DNA of 64,000 nt from Candidatus Binatia bacterium (GCA_029243485.1 JAQWRY010000085.1:1-64000); one strand, 5' to 3'. Positions 8,866-17,034 are shown, counted from the stretch's first letter. Numbers and translations: made by a program. Notes: a model not told the origin generated them from the letters alone.

Positions 8866-9032
8866 GCCCCGGCCGAGTTCCCGGACACGACGCGGCCGAG
8901 GAGTAGCAACCCCTCAGGAGGCCTCAACGGTTTCGGGACGATCGAGTTCTCGGAAGCCACAGCCGTGCGACGACGAAGCAGCGGATCACGGGCCGCCGAA
9001 TACATACCCAACTGCTCGAACAAGTTCGTGAT

Positions 9033-9263
9033 TCAAGTCTCCGGACGGTCCTGCGTTCGTCGCGCCGGGCGGCCGCCTCTCCGTGAGGTCAGCGCCGCGA
9101 TGTTCCCTGCGTGCAGCTCTGGCCACGAGCACCAACGCCCGGCGAGGTCGGCGAGCGATGCCGCGCTCGGCAGGAAGCCCAGCGGGCCTTCGTAGGCCTC
9201 GGCCTGGACGACGACCCAGCCGACGAGTTCGTTGCCGGCGACGACCGGCAGCACGGCGATCAC
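9033..9263 (-). CDS. short unidentified protein coupled to the HTH gene
   Basis: A 76-residue frame starting at GTG 9263, whose first bases overlap the TGA of the upstream HTH gene as GTGA; this is the main reason to think it is translated. The first half reads VLPVVAGNELVGWVVVQAEAYEGPLGFLP-like hydrophobic sequence and the end is Arg-rich. I do not recognise a family. As part of a mobile element it may be fast-evolving accessory protein. Confidence 0.4.
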   Translation of the reverse strand: MIAVLPVVAGNELVGWVVVQAEAYEGPLGFLPSAASLADLAGRWCSWPELHAGNIAALTSRRGGRPARRTQDRPET

Positions 9264-9565
9264 GACGCGACCGCCCTACGCTGCGCGCGCACCTTCTTGC
9301 GTGGCCCGGTCGGGTGATACTCGCCGTTCGCCTTCCGAGTCTCGATCCTTGCCCGTCGCGCAGCCATCGCGCGCTGGTGCCCTCCCCCGCCGAACCATCG
9401 AATCACGTCTGACAGCCGGTGCCGGCGCGACCTCCCCTGCCCGACCGTCGGCAAGTCCCGCGCGTACTGACGCCAGAGCGTGATCGTCGCCGCGCTCATC
9501 CCCATCGCCTCGGCGAGCCCGGCTGGGTTCAGCAGCGGCTCGATAACCTTGACCTTCGATTTCAT
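9260..9565 (-). CDS. small DNA-binding protein, excisionase/MerR-like HTH
   Basis: A 101-residue protein from ATG 9565, with GAGGGAGGG about 9 bases upstream. The segment LAEAMGMSAATITLWRQYAR is a clear helix-turn-helix and SRRHRLSDVIRWF is the wing pattern of excisionase and MerR-like winged helices. The tail is strongly basic (KKVRAQRRA). It is divergent from the integrase-side genes and is the natural candidate for excision factor or repressor of the element. Which of these roles it plays cannot be told from sequence. Confidence 0.6.
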   Translation of the reverse strand: MKSKVKVIEPLLNPAGLAEAMGMSAATITLWRQYARDLPTVGQGRSRRHRLSDVIRWFGGGGHQRAMAARRARIETRKANGEYHPTGPRKKVRAQRRAVAS

Positions 9566-9683
9566 TCGCAGACCCTCCCTCGAGATCTCCATTGTACAAA
9601 TGAGTATCCATGTATAGTATGCTTTGACATGACTACGCAACCAGGCTTGAAGACGCCCCAGAGTTCGGGCACCTTCCGCGCGC
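9566..9683. promoter_or_regulatory. divergent control region of the integrative element
   Basis: This gap is locally AT-rich in a GC-rich neighbourhood. It holds a consensus TTGACA at 9624-9629 reading rightward and TATACA-like or TACTAT-like -10 candidates reading leftward at about 9611-9619. It separates the HTH gene from the integrase-side operon, so it is the likely switch point. No rightward -10 of good quality was found. Confidence 0.4.
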
Positions 9684-10262
9684 ATGCTGAGCCCCAATCA
9701 GGCGACGCTCGATTTCCTGGCGAAGCTGGCAGCGACCGACTCCCTAGATGCGCTGAGCCCGGCCGAGAACCTGCTGCTGCGCGAAGACGCGGCGAAGGTC
9801 TCGTCGGAGTTTGGGACGGTGTCGAAACGTCGACAGACCGAGATCCTCGGCGAGCTACAGATCGACTGCCGCGACGTGATCGCCGGGCTCCTCGCCGGGG
9901 AGAACGTGAGCCTCACGCACCGCGACCTGAAGCTCGCCACGCCTCGCACTGGCCTCATCTCCCGCCTGAGGCACCTTGGCGACGACGGGTATTTGCACCC
10001 CTCTCCGACCGCGAGTCGCGGCGTCAAGGGCGCCCAGGGGCTCTGGGAGGCCTTCTGGCAGGCCGTCGACACATCGCAACGCTTCCCGTTCGCGCTGTGC
10101 CCGCGGGACAAGCGCATCTTCGCGCCTCGGTCCTCGCGACAGCGCTTCTGCTCTCCGAGCTGCGCGCAGGCGTACAGCCACGACAGCAGACGCGAGGAGC
10201 GGCTCGAGTCGATGCGCGAGTATTCGCGCAAGCGACGGGCGAAGAAGAAGCCGATGCGGTAG
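9684..10262 (+). CDS. element-borne protein with a C-terminal zinc-finger-like motif
   Basis: A 192-residue protein of unknown function. The first two thirds is helical and acidic (LDFLAKLAATDSLDALSPAE), without a motif I know. Near residues 140-175 there is a C-x16-C-x3-C cluster (ALCPRDKRIF ... RFCSPSCAQAY) followed by Arg-rich sequence. This resembles the CGNR-type zinc finger used for nucleic acid binding, though one expected Cys is Asp (CPRD). The integrase follows 37 bases later, so the two are probably co-transcribed. A regulatory or accessory role is plausible. Confidence 0.55.
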   Translation: MLSPNQATLDFLAKLAATDSLDALSPAENLLLREDAAKVSSEFGTVSKRRQTEILGELQIDCRDVIAGLLAGENVSLTHRDLKLATPRTGLISRLRHLGDDGYLHPSPTASRGVKGAQGLWEAFWQAVDTSQRFPFALCPRDKRIFAPRSSRQRFCSPSCAQAYSHDSRREERLESMREYSRKRRAKKKPMR

Positions 10263-10299
10263 CGCCATCGCCGCCGCTCTCGGCCAGGAGGGCGGTTAC

Positions 10300-11451
10300 A
10301 TGAGGCGAAAGTACGGGATGGGCGGCGTCTACCAGCGCGGTGCCGTCTGGTGGTTCTACTGGAGCGACAACGGCCGGCAGCGCTTCGAGTCGAGCAGGTC
10401 GAGCAGCAAGCCTGCGGCGATGGCGATGCTCGCCGAGCGGCAGAGCCAGGTGAAGACCGGCCGGCACCTCGAGCACGCCGACCGCGTGACGCTCGGGGCT
10501 CTACTCGACGGCGCGCTCGAAGACTACGAGACCAACGAGCGCCGCTCGATGCGAAAGGCCCGGACGAACGCAGCCATCCTGCGGGCCTACTTCGGCGACG
10601 TGCCGGCGCAGGCAATCAGCTCGGCCGACGTCCGGCGGTTCTCGAAGCAAGAGCGCACTCGAGACCTGCCGGCCGGCAGCTATCGGTCGAACGCCACGAT
10701 CAACGCGAGGCTTCGCCTGCTGAAGAAGGCACTCCGCCTGGGCGTCCGCGACCGGAGAATCGCCCATCACACGAGCGTCCCGCTCCTACGCGAGCCGGCG
10801 CCGCGCAAAGGCTTCGTGCATGACGAGACCTACGACCGTCTCATGGCCGCCCTACCCGAGCACCTCCGGCCCGTCGTCGCGATCGCCTACGAGACGGGAT
10901 GGCGGCGAGGCGTCATTCTCGACCGGACGTTCGACCACTTCGACCTACACCGCGGGAAGAACGGCGCGCTCCGACTCGAGCCGGGCGAAGGCAAGACCGG
11001 CGAGCCCGTAGACTTCCCGGTCTCGGCGGAGCTCTCCGCCATGCTGAAGGAGCAGATCCGCCACGCACCGACCGGCTGTCGGTGGCTGTGCTATCGGCCC
11101 GACGGTCGGAAGGTCCGCGACTTCCGCGGCGCGTGGGCGACGGCGTGCCAGACGGCCGGCGTGCCCGGGCTCATGTTCCACTCGCTCCGACGCTCAGCAG
11201 CTCGGAATCTCGACAACGCCGGAGTCCCGCAGCCTGTCGCGCAGGAGGCGATGGGCATGCGGACCGACTCCGTGTGGCGACGCTACCGCATCGTCTCCGA
11301 CCGCGACCGCACGGCGATGGCGGACGCGCTCGATGCCCGGAATCGCAAACGGCATGGCACCGACGCCGAGGCTAGAGCACTACAGGAAGCATTACAATCG
11401 GTGGAATCTCCGGCGACCGACGAGCCCTCCGACGGCGAGGCGATCCACTGA
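10300..11451 (+). CDS. int: tyrosine recombinase (phage-type integrase)
   Basis: A 383-residue site-specific recombinase. ATG 10300 has CCAGGAGGG (10284-10292) 7 bases upstream; longer frames overlap the previous gene. The N-terminus (YQRGAVWWFYWSDNGRQ) is the arm-binding or AP2-like part of phage integrases, a SAM-like core-binding domain follows, and the catalytic domain shows Arg in TGWRRG (about 202), H-x-x-R in HSLRR (about 294-297) and the nucleophile in VWRRYRIV (about Tyr329). All key residues are present. The gene ends 78 bases from a tRNA-Leu fragment, the probable attachment target. Confidence 0.9.
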   Translation: MRRKYGMGGVYQRGAVWWFYWSDNGRQRFESSRSSSKPAAMAMLAERQSQVKTGRHLEHADRVTLGALLDGALEDYETNERRSMRKARTNAAILRAYFGDVPAQAISSADVRRFSKQERTRDLPAGSYRSNATINARLRLLKKALRLGVRDRRIAHHTSVPLLREPAPRKGFVHDETYDRLMAALPEHLRPVVAIAYETGWRRGVILDRTFDHFDLHRGKNGALRLEPGEGKTGEPVDFPVSAELSAMLKEQIRHAPTGCRWLCYRPDGRKVRDFRGAWATACQTAGVPGLMFHSLRRSAARNLDNAGVPQPVAQEAMGMRTDSVWRRYRIVSDRDRTAMADALDARNRKRHGTDAEARALQEALQSVESPATDEPSDGEAIH

Positions 11452-11452
11452 A

Positions 11453-11479
11453 CGGGTCGCGTCTACCCGCGCGAACCCG
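11453..11479. terminator. hairpin directly after the integrase
   Basis: CGGGTCGCG (11453-11461) pairs with the CGCG and ACCCG blocks at 11470-11479, with one bulged A and an 8-base loop. It starts 2 bases after the integrase stop. No T-run follows; it could be a terminator or part of the recombination site. Confidence 0.4.
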
Positions 11480-11528
11480 GTCTGCCGGTATGCACGGGGC
11501 GACAGCGAATCGTGGATACCGCCGGAGC

Positions 11529-11567
11529 TTTTAAGTCCCCTGCGTCTGCCTATTTCGCCACCCCGGC
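11529..11567 (-). tRNA. partial tRNA-Leu(UAA), 5' half only
   Basis: Reading leftward from 11567: acceptor strand GCCGGGG, then T, a tRNA-Leu-type D arm (GGCGAAATAGGCAGACGC), anticodon stem GGGGA, and loop CTTAAAA with anticodon TAA. After the loop the expected TCCCC stem strand is replaced by GCTCC. No T arm and no CCCCGGC acceptor partner follow within 100 bases toward the integrase. The gene therefore appears split at the anticodon loop, a known integrase crossover site. Confidence 0.7.
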
Positions 11568-11659
11568 TGCAAACCCCCTAGCATGTGCGGCGTTCCGGGG
11601 GCGCGGCCGCGTATCTCTACCTACCCCCCGTTCCCTGGATCTGCGACTAACAGGCACCC

Positions 11660-13507
11660 GTGAGATTCCTGATCACACTCGCCCTACTCGCCTGTACGAC
11701 CCTCGCGGTGGCAAGCCCCGTGGACCGCCCCAACATCGTCCTCATCATCGGGGACGACTTGGGCTGGCCTTACTACGGCTTCGCCGACAGCCCGCAAGAA
11801 CTCGGGACGACGTCCGGTCCGACTCCGGTTCACGATATCGTGTCGACACCGAACCTCGACGCGCTCGCGGCGGGCGGAGCGCTGTTTCGAAACGGCTATA
11901 CGACCGCCTCGGTTTGCCAGCCCTCGCTGCGAACGTTGCTCTCGGCTGCCGGGTTGTACCCAAGCGAATGGGCGACGCGGCGCGCGGCATTGGTAGCGAC
12001 CGGCATCGGCCCGATTCCGTACCGAGGAGAGGTCCCGTACTACCGAACGGTTCCCCGCGAGTTGCAGCGCTACGGCTACCGCTCCTGGGAAGGTGGGAAG
12101 CTGTGGGAGGGGAACTTCGAAGACGCCGGGTTTACGCACGGCCTCGCAGTCAATCGGCACCCTACCCTGTTCGGGATCGATGGCGTCAACTTTGGGCGTG
12201 ACGACTGGGACACCGCAACCTGCGGCTCGACCGGGGACACGACGCCCTGCCCTGCGTTGGAGCCCCTTCGAGACTTCCTCGAGGAGGCCGGCACGGACCC
12301 CTTCTTCCTGTGGTTCGCGCCCCTGCTCCCCCACGCACCGGAAAACGCGCCTCAGATCTACCAGAACGAGCTCGCGGCACTTGGCCTGTTGCCCTACGAG
12401 GTCAGGTATCTCGCGAACGTTCGCTGGCTGGATGAACTCGTGGGTGAACTCATCCTCGAACTCGAAGCACGTTCGCTCCGCGATGATACGGTCATCATCT
12501 ACCTCTCCGACAACGGATGGGGACTCGGATTCCAGTTCGTGGGAAGTACAGGCCGAGGCAAGGGAACGCCCTACGACCTTGGCTCGCGCACGCCGTTCAT
12601 CTTCTCGTGGCCGGGTCACATCGCTCCCGCGGAGTACCCGGATCTGGTTCTCGCGAGCGACATCCCCGCTACCATCTTGTCTTTCGCCAACGCGGCACGG
12701 CAGCCTTCCGAAGCCGCCGGCATCGATCTCCGTGCCCGCACCCTCGGTGGAGCCCCGATCGGACGGACGGAGATCATCCAGCACTACGGCGGCGACGACA
12801 CCGTGCTCGCTCCGCCCTGGCGCTACATCCGCCACGACAACGGAACGGAGGAGCTGTACGAGATCGGGATCGACCCGTTCGAGTACAACGACGTCGCCAG
12901 TGATCACCCGAGCATCGTCGCGACGCACCGTGCCACCGCCGACGATCACCTGGCTGCGCTCTACATCCCGCCGGCGCGCACGGAGATCGTCGGACGCGTA
13001 ACGGCCGCCGGCACCCCCATCGCGGGAGGCCAGCTCCGCTTCGGGTCGCAGACCGTGAGCACCGACACGAACGGCTATTTCGTGATCGGGCCGCTCGAGC
13101 CCGGCGTCGACCGACTTCGTCGGAATCGCCGCATGGGCAAGCTCTCCTGGGAACAGGACGCCTTGTTCGCCTCCCTCCCGTTCGGCGGCGGCGGCCTGTA
13201 TCTGCCGATCGAGGCGCGTGCCGCCGGCAACCAGCTCACCGAAGCGTCTGGACGCGTACGAGGCATCGTGACCGACAGTGTCACGAGCGCCCCGCTCCCC
13301 GGTGTCGCGATCAAGCTAAAGGGCTCGCCGACCTCGCTGCGGACAATCTCGGGCCCCGCAGGAGAGTACCTCTTCGAGGGCCTACCGCCGCGGCTCTACA
13401 AGCTCGCTGCAAAGCGCAAAGGCTACCGCGTCGCGAAGGTCAGCGACATCGAGGTCCTACCCGGCGACGAGTTGGTCACGCTCCCGGTCGCGCTCGAGCC
13501 GAAGTAG
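11660..13507 (+). CDS. secreted sulfatase-like alkaline phosphatase-superfamily enzyme with two CarboxypepD_reg domains
   Basis: A 615-residue exported protein from GTG 11660, with a signal peptide (RFLITLALLACTTLAVA, cleavage before SP). The sulfatase domain opens with PNIVLIIGDDLGW (metal Asp pair) and carries LSDNGWG and GKGTPYDLGSRTPF further on. The expected C-x-P-x-R signature reads VCQPSLRTLLSAAGLYP, so Arg is one place late and the loop longer, which may prevent formylglycine formation. After about residue 440 come two carboxypeptidase regulatory-like beta domains (EIVGRVTAAGTPIAGG; RGIVTDSVTSAPLPG). Substrate unknown; likely periplasmic or surface. Confidence 0.8.
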   Translation: MRFLITLALLACTTLAVASPVDRPNIVLIIGDDLGWPYYGFADSPQELGTTSGPTPVHDIVSTPNLDALAAGGALFRNGYTTASVCQPSLRTLLSAAGLYPSEWATRRAALVATGIGPIPYRGEVPYYRTVPRELQRYGYRSWEGGKLWEGNFEDAGFTHGLAVNRHPTLFGIDGVNFGRDDWDTATCGSTGDTTPCPALEPLRDFLEEAGTDPFFLWFAPLLPHAPENAPQIYQNELAALGLLPYEVRYLANVRWLDELVGELILELEARSLRDDTVIIYLSDNGWGLGFQFVGSTGRGKGTPYDLGSRTPFIFSWPGHIAPAEYPDLVLASDIPATILSFANAARQPSEAAGIDLRARTLGGAPIGRTEIIQHYGGDDTVLAPPWRYIRHDNGTEELYEIGIDPFEYNDVASDHPSIVATHRATADDHLAALYIPPARTEIVGRVTAAGTPIAGGQLRFGSQTVSTDTNGYFVIGPLEPGVDRLRRNRRMGKLSWEQDALFASLPFGGGGLYLPIEARAAGNQLTEASGRVRGIVTDSVTSAPLPGVAIKLKGSPTSLRTISGPAGEYLFEGLPPRLYKLAAKRKGYRVAKVSDIEVLPGDELVTLPVALEPK

Positions 13508-13510
13508 CGC

Positions 13511-14689
13511 CTAGGAGGAGGAATCGTCGTCGAGCGGTATCAGGCGGACTCCGCCCTTACCGTTGCCCGTGATGCCAAGCCGTCCGGCAAGGAGATCGAG
13601 TAACGGGCGACCGGCGATCTCGTGGCGCCAGCCCGAAGCGAGCTTGCCCGAGGTGCGGCCCGCGGCCAGCGAGTGCACGTCGAACCGGCTGCCGAGCATC
13701 GACGGTTCGATGCCGCGGTCTTCAGAGATACGCGCAATCAAAGCTTGCCCGAGTGCGATCGTCGGACCGAGATCCTCCAGGGGCGGCTCACCCTTGGTCG
13801 GCAACCGGAGCTGATCCTTGTTCAGTGCTTCACCGCGCTCGACGGCCGCAAGGATCTCCTGCTCCGCTCCGCCCTTCAGAGCGCGACCGTCGAGGCCACG
13901 GATGCGACTCAGGTCTTCGCGGGAACGCGGGCCGCGCTGGACAATCGATGAGAGTGCGAGTTCCGCGAGGACAAAACGGGGAGGGATGTCACGCTTTGCC
14001 GCGAGCCGTTCGCGCCATCCCGCGACTTCCTGGGCGACGCCGCGGGTCGAGCCGCGGAAGCTGCGACTACCTTTGATCTTCCACCACGCGGCGTCCGGAT
14101 CCGGCGGTCCGAGGGGACGCGTGCGCACCCGCTCGCACTCTTCCTCGATCCAATCGAGCGTGCCTGCTTTGTGCGCCTTCTCCTTGAGCTGCTCGGTCAT
14201 CCCCAGGAGATACACGACGTCGGAGGCCGCGTATGCGATCTGTCCCTTGTCGAGCGGCCGACGGGTCCAATCCGTGAGGCGGTCGCCCTTGGGCAGACGG
14301 TCACCGACGAGCGCACCGACGAGTTTCGCGAGAGACGCGAACCCGAGGCCGCAGAACGCCGCCGCAATCTGCGTGTCGAACATGCGCGCCGGGATCGTGC
14401 TGCAGACGTGATCGAGAACTTCGAGGTCCTGCTCGGCGGCGTGAACGATCGCCAGGCCCGGTCCTTCGAGGACACGCTTGATCGGGGTGATATCGACCGC
14501 GAGCGGATCGACCACCGCGACGCCCTCATCCCACGAGAGCTGGATTAGCGCCAGGTGCGGATAGTAGCTGCGTTCACGATGAAACTCCGTATCGAAGCCG
14601 TAGATCGGCTTCGTCTCGAGGAGTTCGACCAACGAGGCGAACTCGTCGTCGGTATCGATCCACTGCGGTTCAACCGTCGTTGCAGCCAT
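13511..14689 (-). CDS. rnd: ribonuclease D
   Basis: A 392-residue 3'-5' exoribonuclease acting in tRNA 3'-end maturation. The DEDDy exonuclease domain is at about residues 10-200, with D-x-E in YGFDTEFHRE, Asp in HAAEQDLEVL and the Tyr-containing third block in AYAASDVVYLL. Two HRDC-like segments follow (RFVLAELALSSI; GQALIARISEDRGIEPSML). The length is close to E. coli RNase D. It sits next to four tRNA genes and near tadA. It converges on the sulfatase gene with 3 bases between stops. Confidence 0.93.
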   Translation of the reverse strand: MAATTVEPQWIDTDDEFASLVELLETKPIYGFDTEFHRERSYYPHLALIQLSWDEGVAVVDPLAVDITPIKRVLEGPGLAIVHAAEQDLEVLDHVCSTIPARMFDTQIAAAFCGLGFASLAKLVGALVGDRLPKGDRLTDWTRRPLDKGQIAYAASDVVYLLGMTEQLKEKAHKAGTLDWIEEECERVRTRPLGPPDPDAAWWKIKGSRSFRGSTRGVAQEVAGWRERLAAKRDIPPRFVLAELALSSIVQRGPRSREDLSRIRGLDGRALKGGAEQEILAAVERGEALNKDQLRLPTKGEPPLEDLGPTIALGQALIARISEDRGIEPSMLGSRFDVHSLAAGRTSGKLASGWRHEIAGRPLLDLLAGRLGITGNGKGGVRLIPLDDDSSS

Positions 14690-14752
14690 GTCAGGTCCAA
14701 CTCCTAGCGGCGCGACGCCGGTGACGCGAGATCGGAAGGAGAAACGGGGGAA

Positions 14753-14825
14753 AGGCGGCGGCCAGATTTGAACTGGCGAATAAAGGTTTTGCAGACCTTC
14801 CCCTTAACCACTTGGGTACGCCGCC
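14753..14825 (-). tRNA. tRNA-Cys(GCA)
   Basis: A full cloverleaf of 73 bases. Acceptor GGCGGCG (14825-14819) pairs with CGCCGCC (14760-14754), anticodon GCA lies at 14792-14790, and the T arm is GCCAG-TTCAAAT-CTGGC. CCA is not encoded. Confidence 0.95.
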
Positions 14826-14890
14826 AAAGCCCGTTTCTGGCCGCGTGAGCTACCACAGCCCCCGGAGTCACGCCAGTCAGACTCAGGATC

Positions 14891-16051
14891 CTAGTTCGGG
14901 CGGCGCCGAGACGGTGCGCCCTTTTTCCGGGCATCCTGGAGGTGGGAGCGAGCAACCGCCGCCCATTCGCTGCCGGGCTCGAGCTCCAGGAACCTCTGCC
15001 AGTGCTGCAGTGCCATCGCCCAGCTTCCCAGCTTCTCGGCGACGAGCGCGAGGTTGAAGTGAGCGTCCGCGTAGCCGGGCCAGAGCACGATGGCCCGCCG
15101 GTACGCACGCATCGCGCCCAGGAGGTCGCCGGTCTCGTCACAAGCGTTGCCCAGGTTGAAGTGCGTCCGCGGGTTGTCGGCGTCGGCGATGGTTCCTCGC
15201 GTGTACACCTCGCGCGCCTGCTCGAACTCGCCCATCTCGTAGTAGACGTTGCCCAGGTTGATCAGCGACGGAACGTGGCTCTCCTCGATCTCCAGGGCCC
15301 GCTTATAGGCGGCAATCGCGGTCGGGAAGCCGGAACGATCGCGGTCGGCGCAGAAGCCCACATCGAACCACGCGTCAGCCGACTCCTTCTCCATCGTGAG
15401 GTCGACGCGCTTGGGCTGCGGCTTCACGGCGGCCATTGGGAAGCGGAGTTCGAGCTGTCCGCCGGCGCGCGGAAGAAGGCGGTTGATTGCCTGCGCCAGA
15501 GTCAGGCCGGCGGCGAGCATCTCGTCGACTTCGCGAAGAACCCGTAGGTCGCGAAAGCCGTACCCGGTGCCATTGGCGAGCGCGACGGGCTGAAGCAGTC
15601 CGTGGCGGGCGAGTCGCTGCCGCCTTGCCCAGGTCACGCGCGGGTACAGGCGCGCCGCATGTGTCGAGGCGACGAGGTCGCGCAGGGTCTCACGGCTCGG
15701 AACGGTGAGCGTGCGTGCGCTCGAGCCGAGCAGGCTCAGGAACTGCGCTTCGTCGACGGTCCGCGCGGTCTTGCTCGACCGTGCCTGAGCCCCTACGCCG
15801 ACGACCAGGAAGTCAGCGGTGCTCGCCGAGGACATCTGGCCTCCGGCCTGCAGGACCAACCGCCGTGCGACGCGGCGATCGCACGACAACAGGCGTCCCG
15901 CAAAGGCTACGCGCTTCCCGCGCAACGCAGAGGATCCCTGGCGTGCCTTCGTGCTCGTACGAGCTACCGCCGGCGCACTTGCCTGGTCCTGCACCTTAAC
16001 GCTCGTCGTCGGCAGCTGCGAACGTCCTTCTCGTCCCTTCGTCGTCGACAA
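14891..16051 (-). CDS. BRCT - MerR-type HTH - TPR fusion protein
   Basis: A 386-residue multidomain protein, read from TTG 16051 (a GTG at 15994 is an alternative). About residues 40-95 look like a BRCT domain (RGKRVAFAGRLLSCDRR, then GGQMSSASTADFLVVG). About residues 135-195 are a MerR-type winged HTH (RVTWARRQRLARHGLLQP, YGFRDLRVLREVDEML). From about residue 225 there are at least three TPR repeats (FPTAIAAYKRALEIEE; PSLINLGNVYYEMGEFEQARE; HFNLGNACDETGD). A BRCT fold suggests a link to DNA breaks or phosphoproteins and TPRs suggest partner binding. No known pathway is assigned. Confidence 0.75.
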   Translation of the reverse strand: MSTTKGREGRSQLPTTSVKVQDQASAPAVARTSTKARQGSSALRGKRVAFAGRLLSCDRRVARRLVLQAGGQMSSASTADFLVVGVGAQARSSKTARTVDEAQFLSLLGSSARTLTVPSRETLRDLVASTHAARLYPRVTWARRQRLARHGLLQPVALANGTGYGFRDLRVLREVDEMLAAGLTLAQAINRLLPRAGGQLELRFPMAAVKPQPKRVDLTMEKESADAWFDVGFCADRDRSGFPTAIAAYKRALEIEESHVPSLINLGNVYYEMGEFEQAREVYTRGTIADADNPRTHFNLGNACDETGDLLGAMRAYRRAIVLWPGYADAHFNLALVAEKLGSWAMALQHWQRFLELEPGSEWAAVARSHLQDARKKGAPSRRRPN

Positions 16052-16160
16052 AGTTGCCGCCCCCCAAGTCCGACGGCTCTACCAACTTCGGCTGAATGTC
16101 AAGGCGATCGGCTTCGTTTGAGCGAACGGCCGCCCGAGTCGGCTCGGCGACGGGGCTCGT

Positions 16161-16631
16161 TCAGCCGCCCGCGGCGGATACGCTTCTCTGCGTGAGTGCT
16201 TGCACCTGGCGCACGGCATCTTGGATCGTTTCCGCGCGTACGACGACGCCGAGCTCGGGAACTTCGGCCGCATAGCGCCCTTCGTCCTCGCGCCAGTCGA
16301 TGACGATGCGATGCTTGAAGGGGGCTGTAGGTGCCGGCGCGGCGGCTGCGTTCGGCGCCTTGGCACCCGCCGACGCGGCTGCGCGACCTTTCGCCCGACT
16401 CACGACGACGCGACGACCACTCAACATCGAATCGTTTAGCGCCTCGATGGCAGCATCGGCAGCGGAGTCATTCGGAACTTCGATGAAGGCAAAGCCACGA
16501 CTACGGCCCGTTTCGCGATCGGTGATGATCCGGATTCCGTTCACCGAGCTGTGTGCCTCGACGGTCAAGCGAAGCTCCGACTCGGTCGTGGCGAAGGGGA
16601 AGTTGCTGACAAACAGGGTGCAGGGCGCCAT
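16161..16631 (-). CDS. RRM RNA-binding protein with a C-terminal HicB-like domain
   Basis: A 156-residue protein. Residues 1-80 form an RRM with RNP2 (LFVSNFPF) and RNP1 (RSRGFAFIEV), like the small bacterial RNA-binding proteins. After an Ala/Pro-rich linker (about 82-107), residues 108-150 (HRIVIDWREDEGRYAAEVPELG) match the HicB-like antitoxin fold, in which a partly degraded RNase H-like domain neutralises HicA. No HicA-like partner is adjacent. A role in RNA binding is likely; whether the second domain is regulatory or catalytic is open. Confidence 0.75.
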   Translation of the reverse strand: MAPCTLFVSNFPFATTESELRLTVEAHSSVNGIRIITDRETGRSRGFAFIEVPNDSAADAAIEALNDSMLSGRRVVVSRAKGRAAASAGAKAPNAAAAPAPTAPFKHRIVIDWREDEGRYAAEVPELGVVVRAETIQDAVRQVQALTQRSVSAAGG

Positions 16632-16724
16632 GGCCTTGGCCTATCACGCAGCAAACTATACAGGCCAGCCAGAAAGTGCGGGGGCTTGCCGCCGCTCGTG
16701 AAGACGCTGCGGGGCTCGGAAGAG

Positions 16725-16798
16725 AGCGGGTGACCGGGGTCGAACCGGCGACCTCAACCTTGGCAAGGTTGCGCTCTAGCCAACTGAGCTACACCCGC
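16725..16798 (-). tRNA. tRNA-Gly(GCC)
   Basis: A 74-base cloverleaf. Acceptor GCGGGTG (16798-16792) pairs with CACCCGC (16732-16726), the D arm is TAGCTCAGTTGG-type, anticodon GCC lies at 16764-16762, and the T loop is GGTTCGACC. CCA is not encoded. Confidence 0.95.
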
Positions 16799-16867
16799 AT
16801 TTCCGAACGGCCACTACCTAATGGACCGTTTCACTCTGAGCAACTGTCCGTCGAGGAGACGGGAAAA

Positions 16868-16956
<89 letters not shown>

Positions 16957-17034
16957 CAAAACCGGGAGACGTCACCGCACCGGCGTCTTTCGACGGCCCG
17001 GGGCGGCGGATCTCACGGATCGGACCTACGGGAG

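Larger units (their letters stand above)
9033..11567. mobile_element. small integrative element or remnant next to tRNA-Leu
   Basis: It comprises a leftward pair of small genes (an HTH protein and a coupled short protein), a divergent control gap, a rightward zinc-finger-like gene and a tyrosine recombinase, ending beside a half tRNA-Leu(UAA). The plan (integrase at the edge, divergent regulator, tRNA target) is that of integrative elements. The left boundary is not defined: I found no second tRNA fragment or direct repeat there. Neighbouring IS debris may have removed it. Confidence 0.5.

Noticed and set aside
11330-11567. A group I intron in tRNA-Leu(UAA), which inserts at the same anticodon position in cyanobacteria
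   Set aside because: I found no P3-P7 core elements or 3' exon, and the sequence after the break runs into the integrase gene; integration is the simpler reading.
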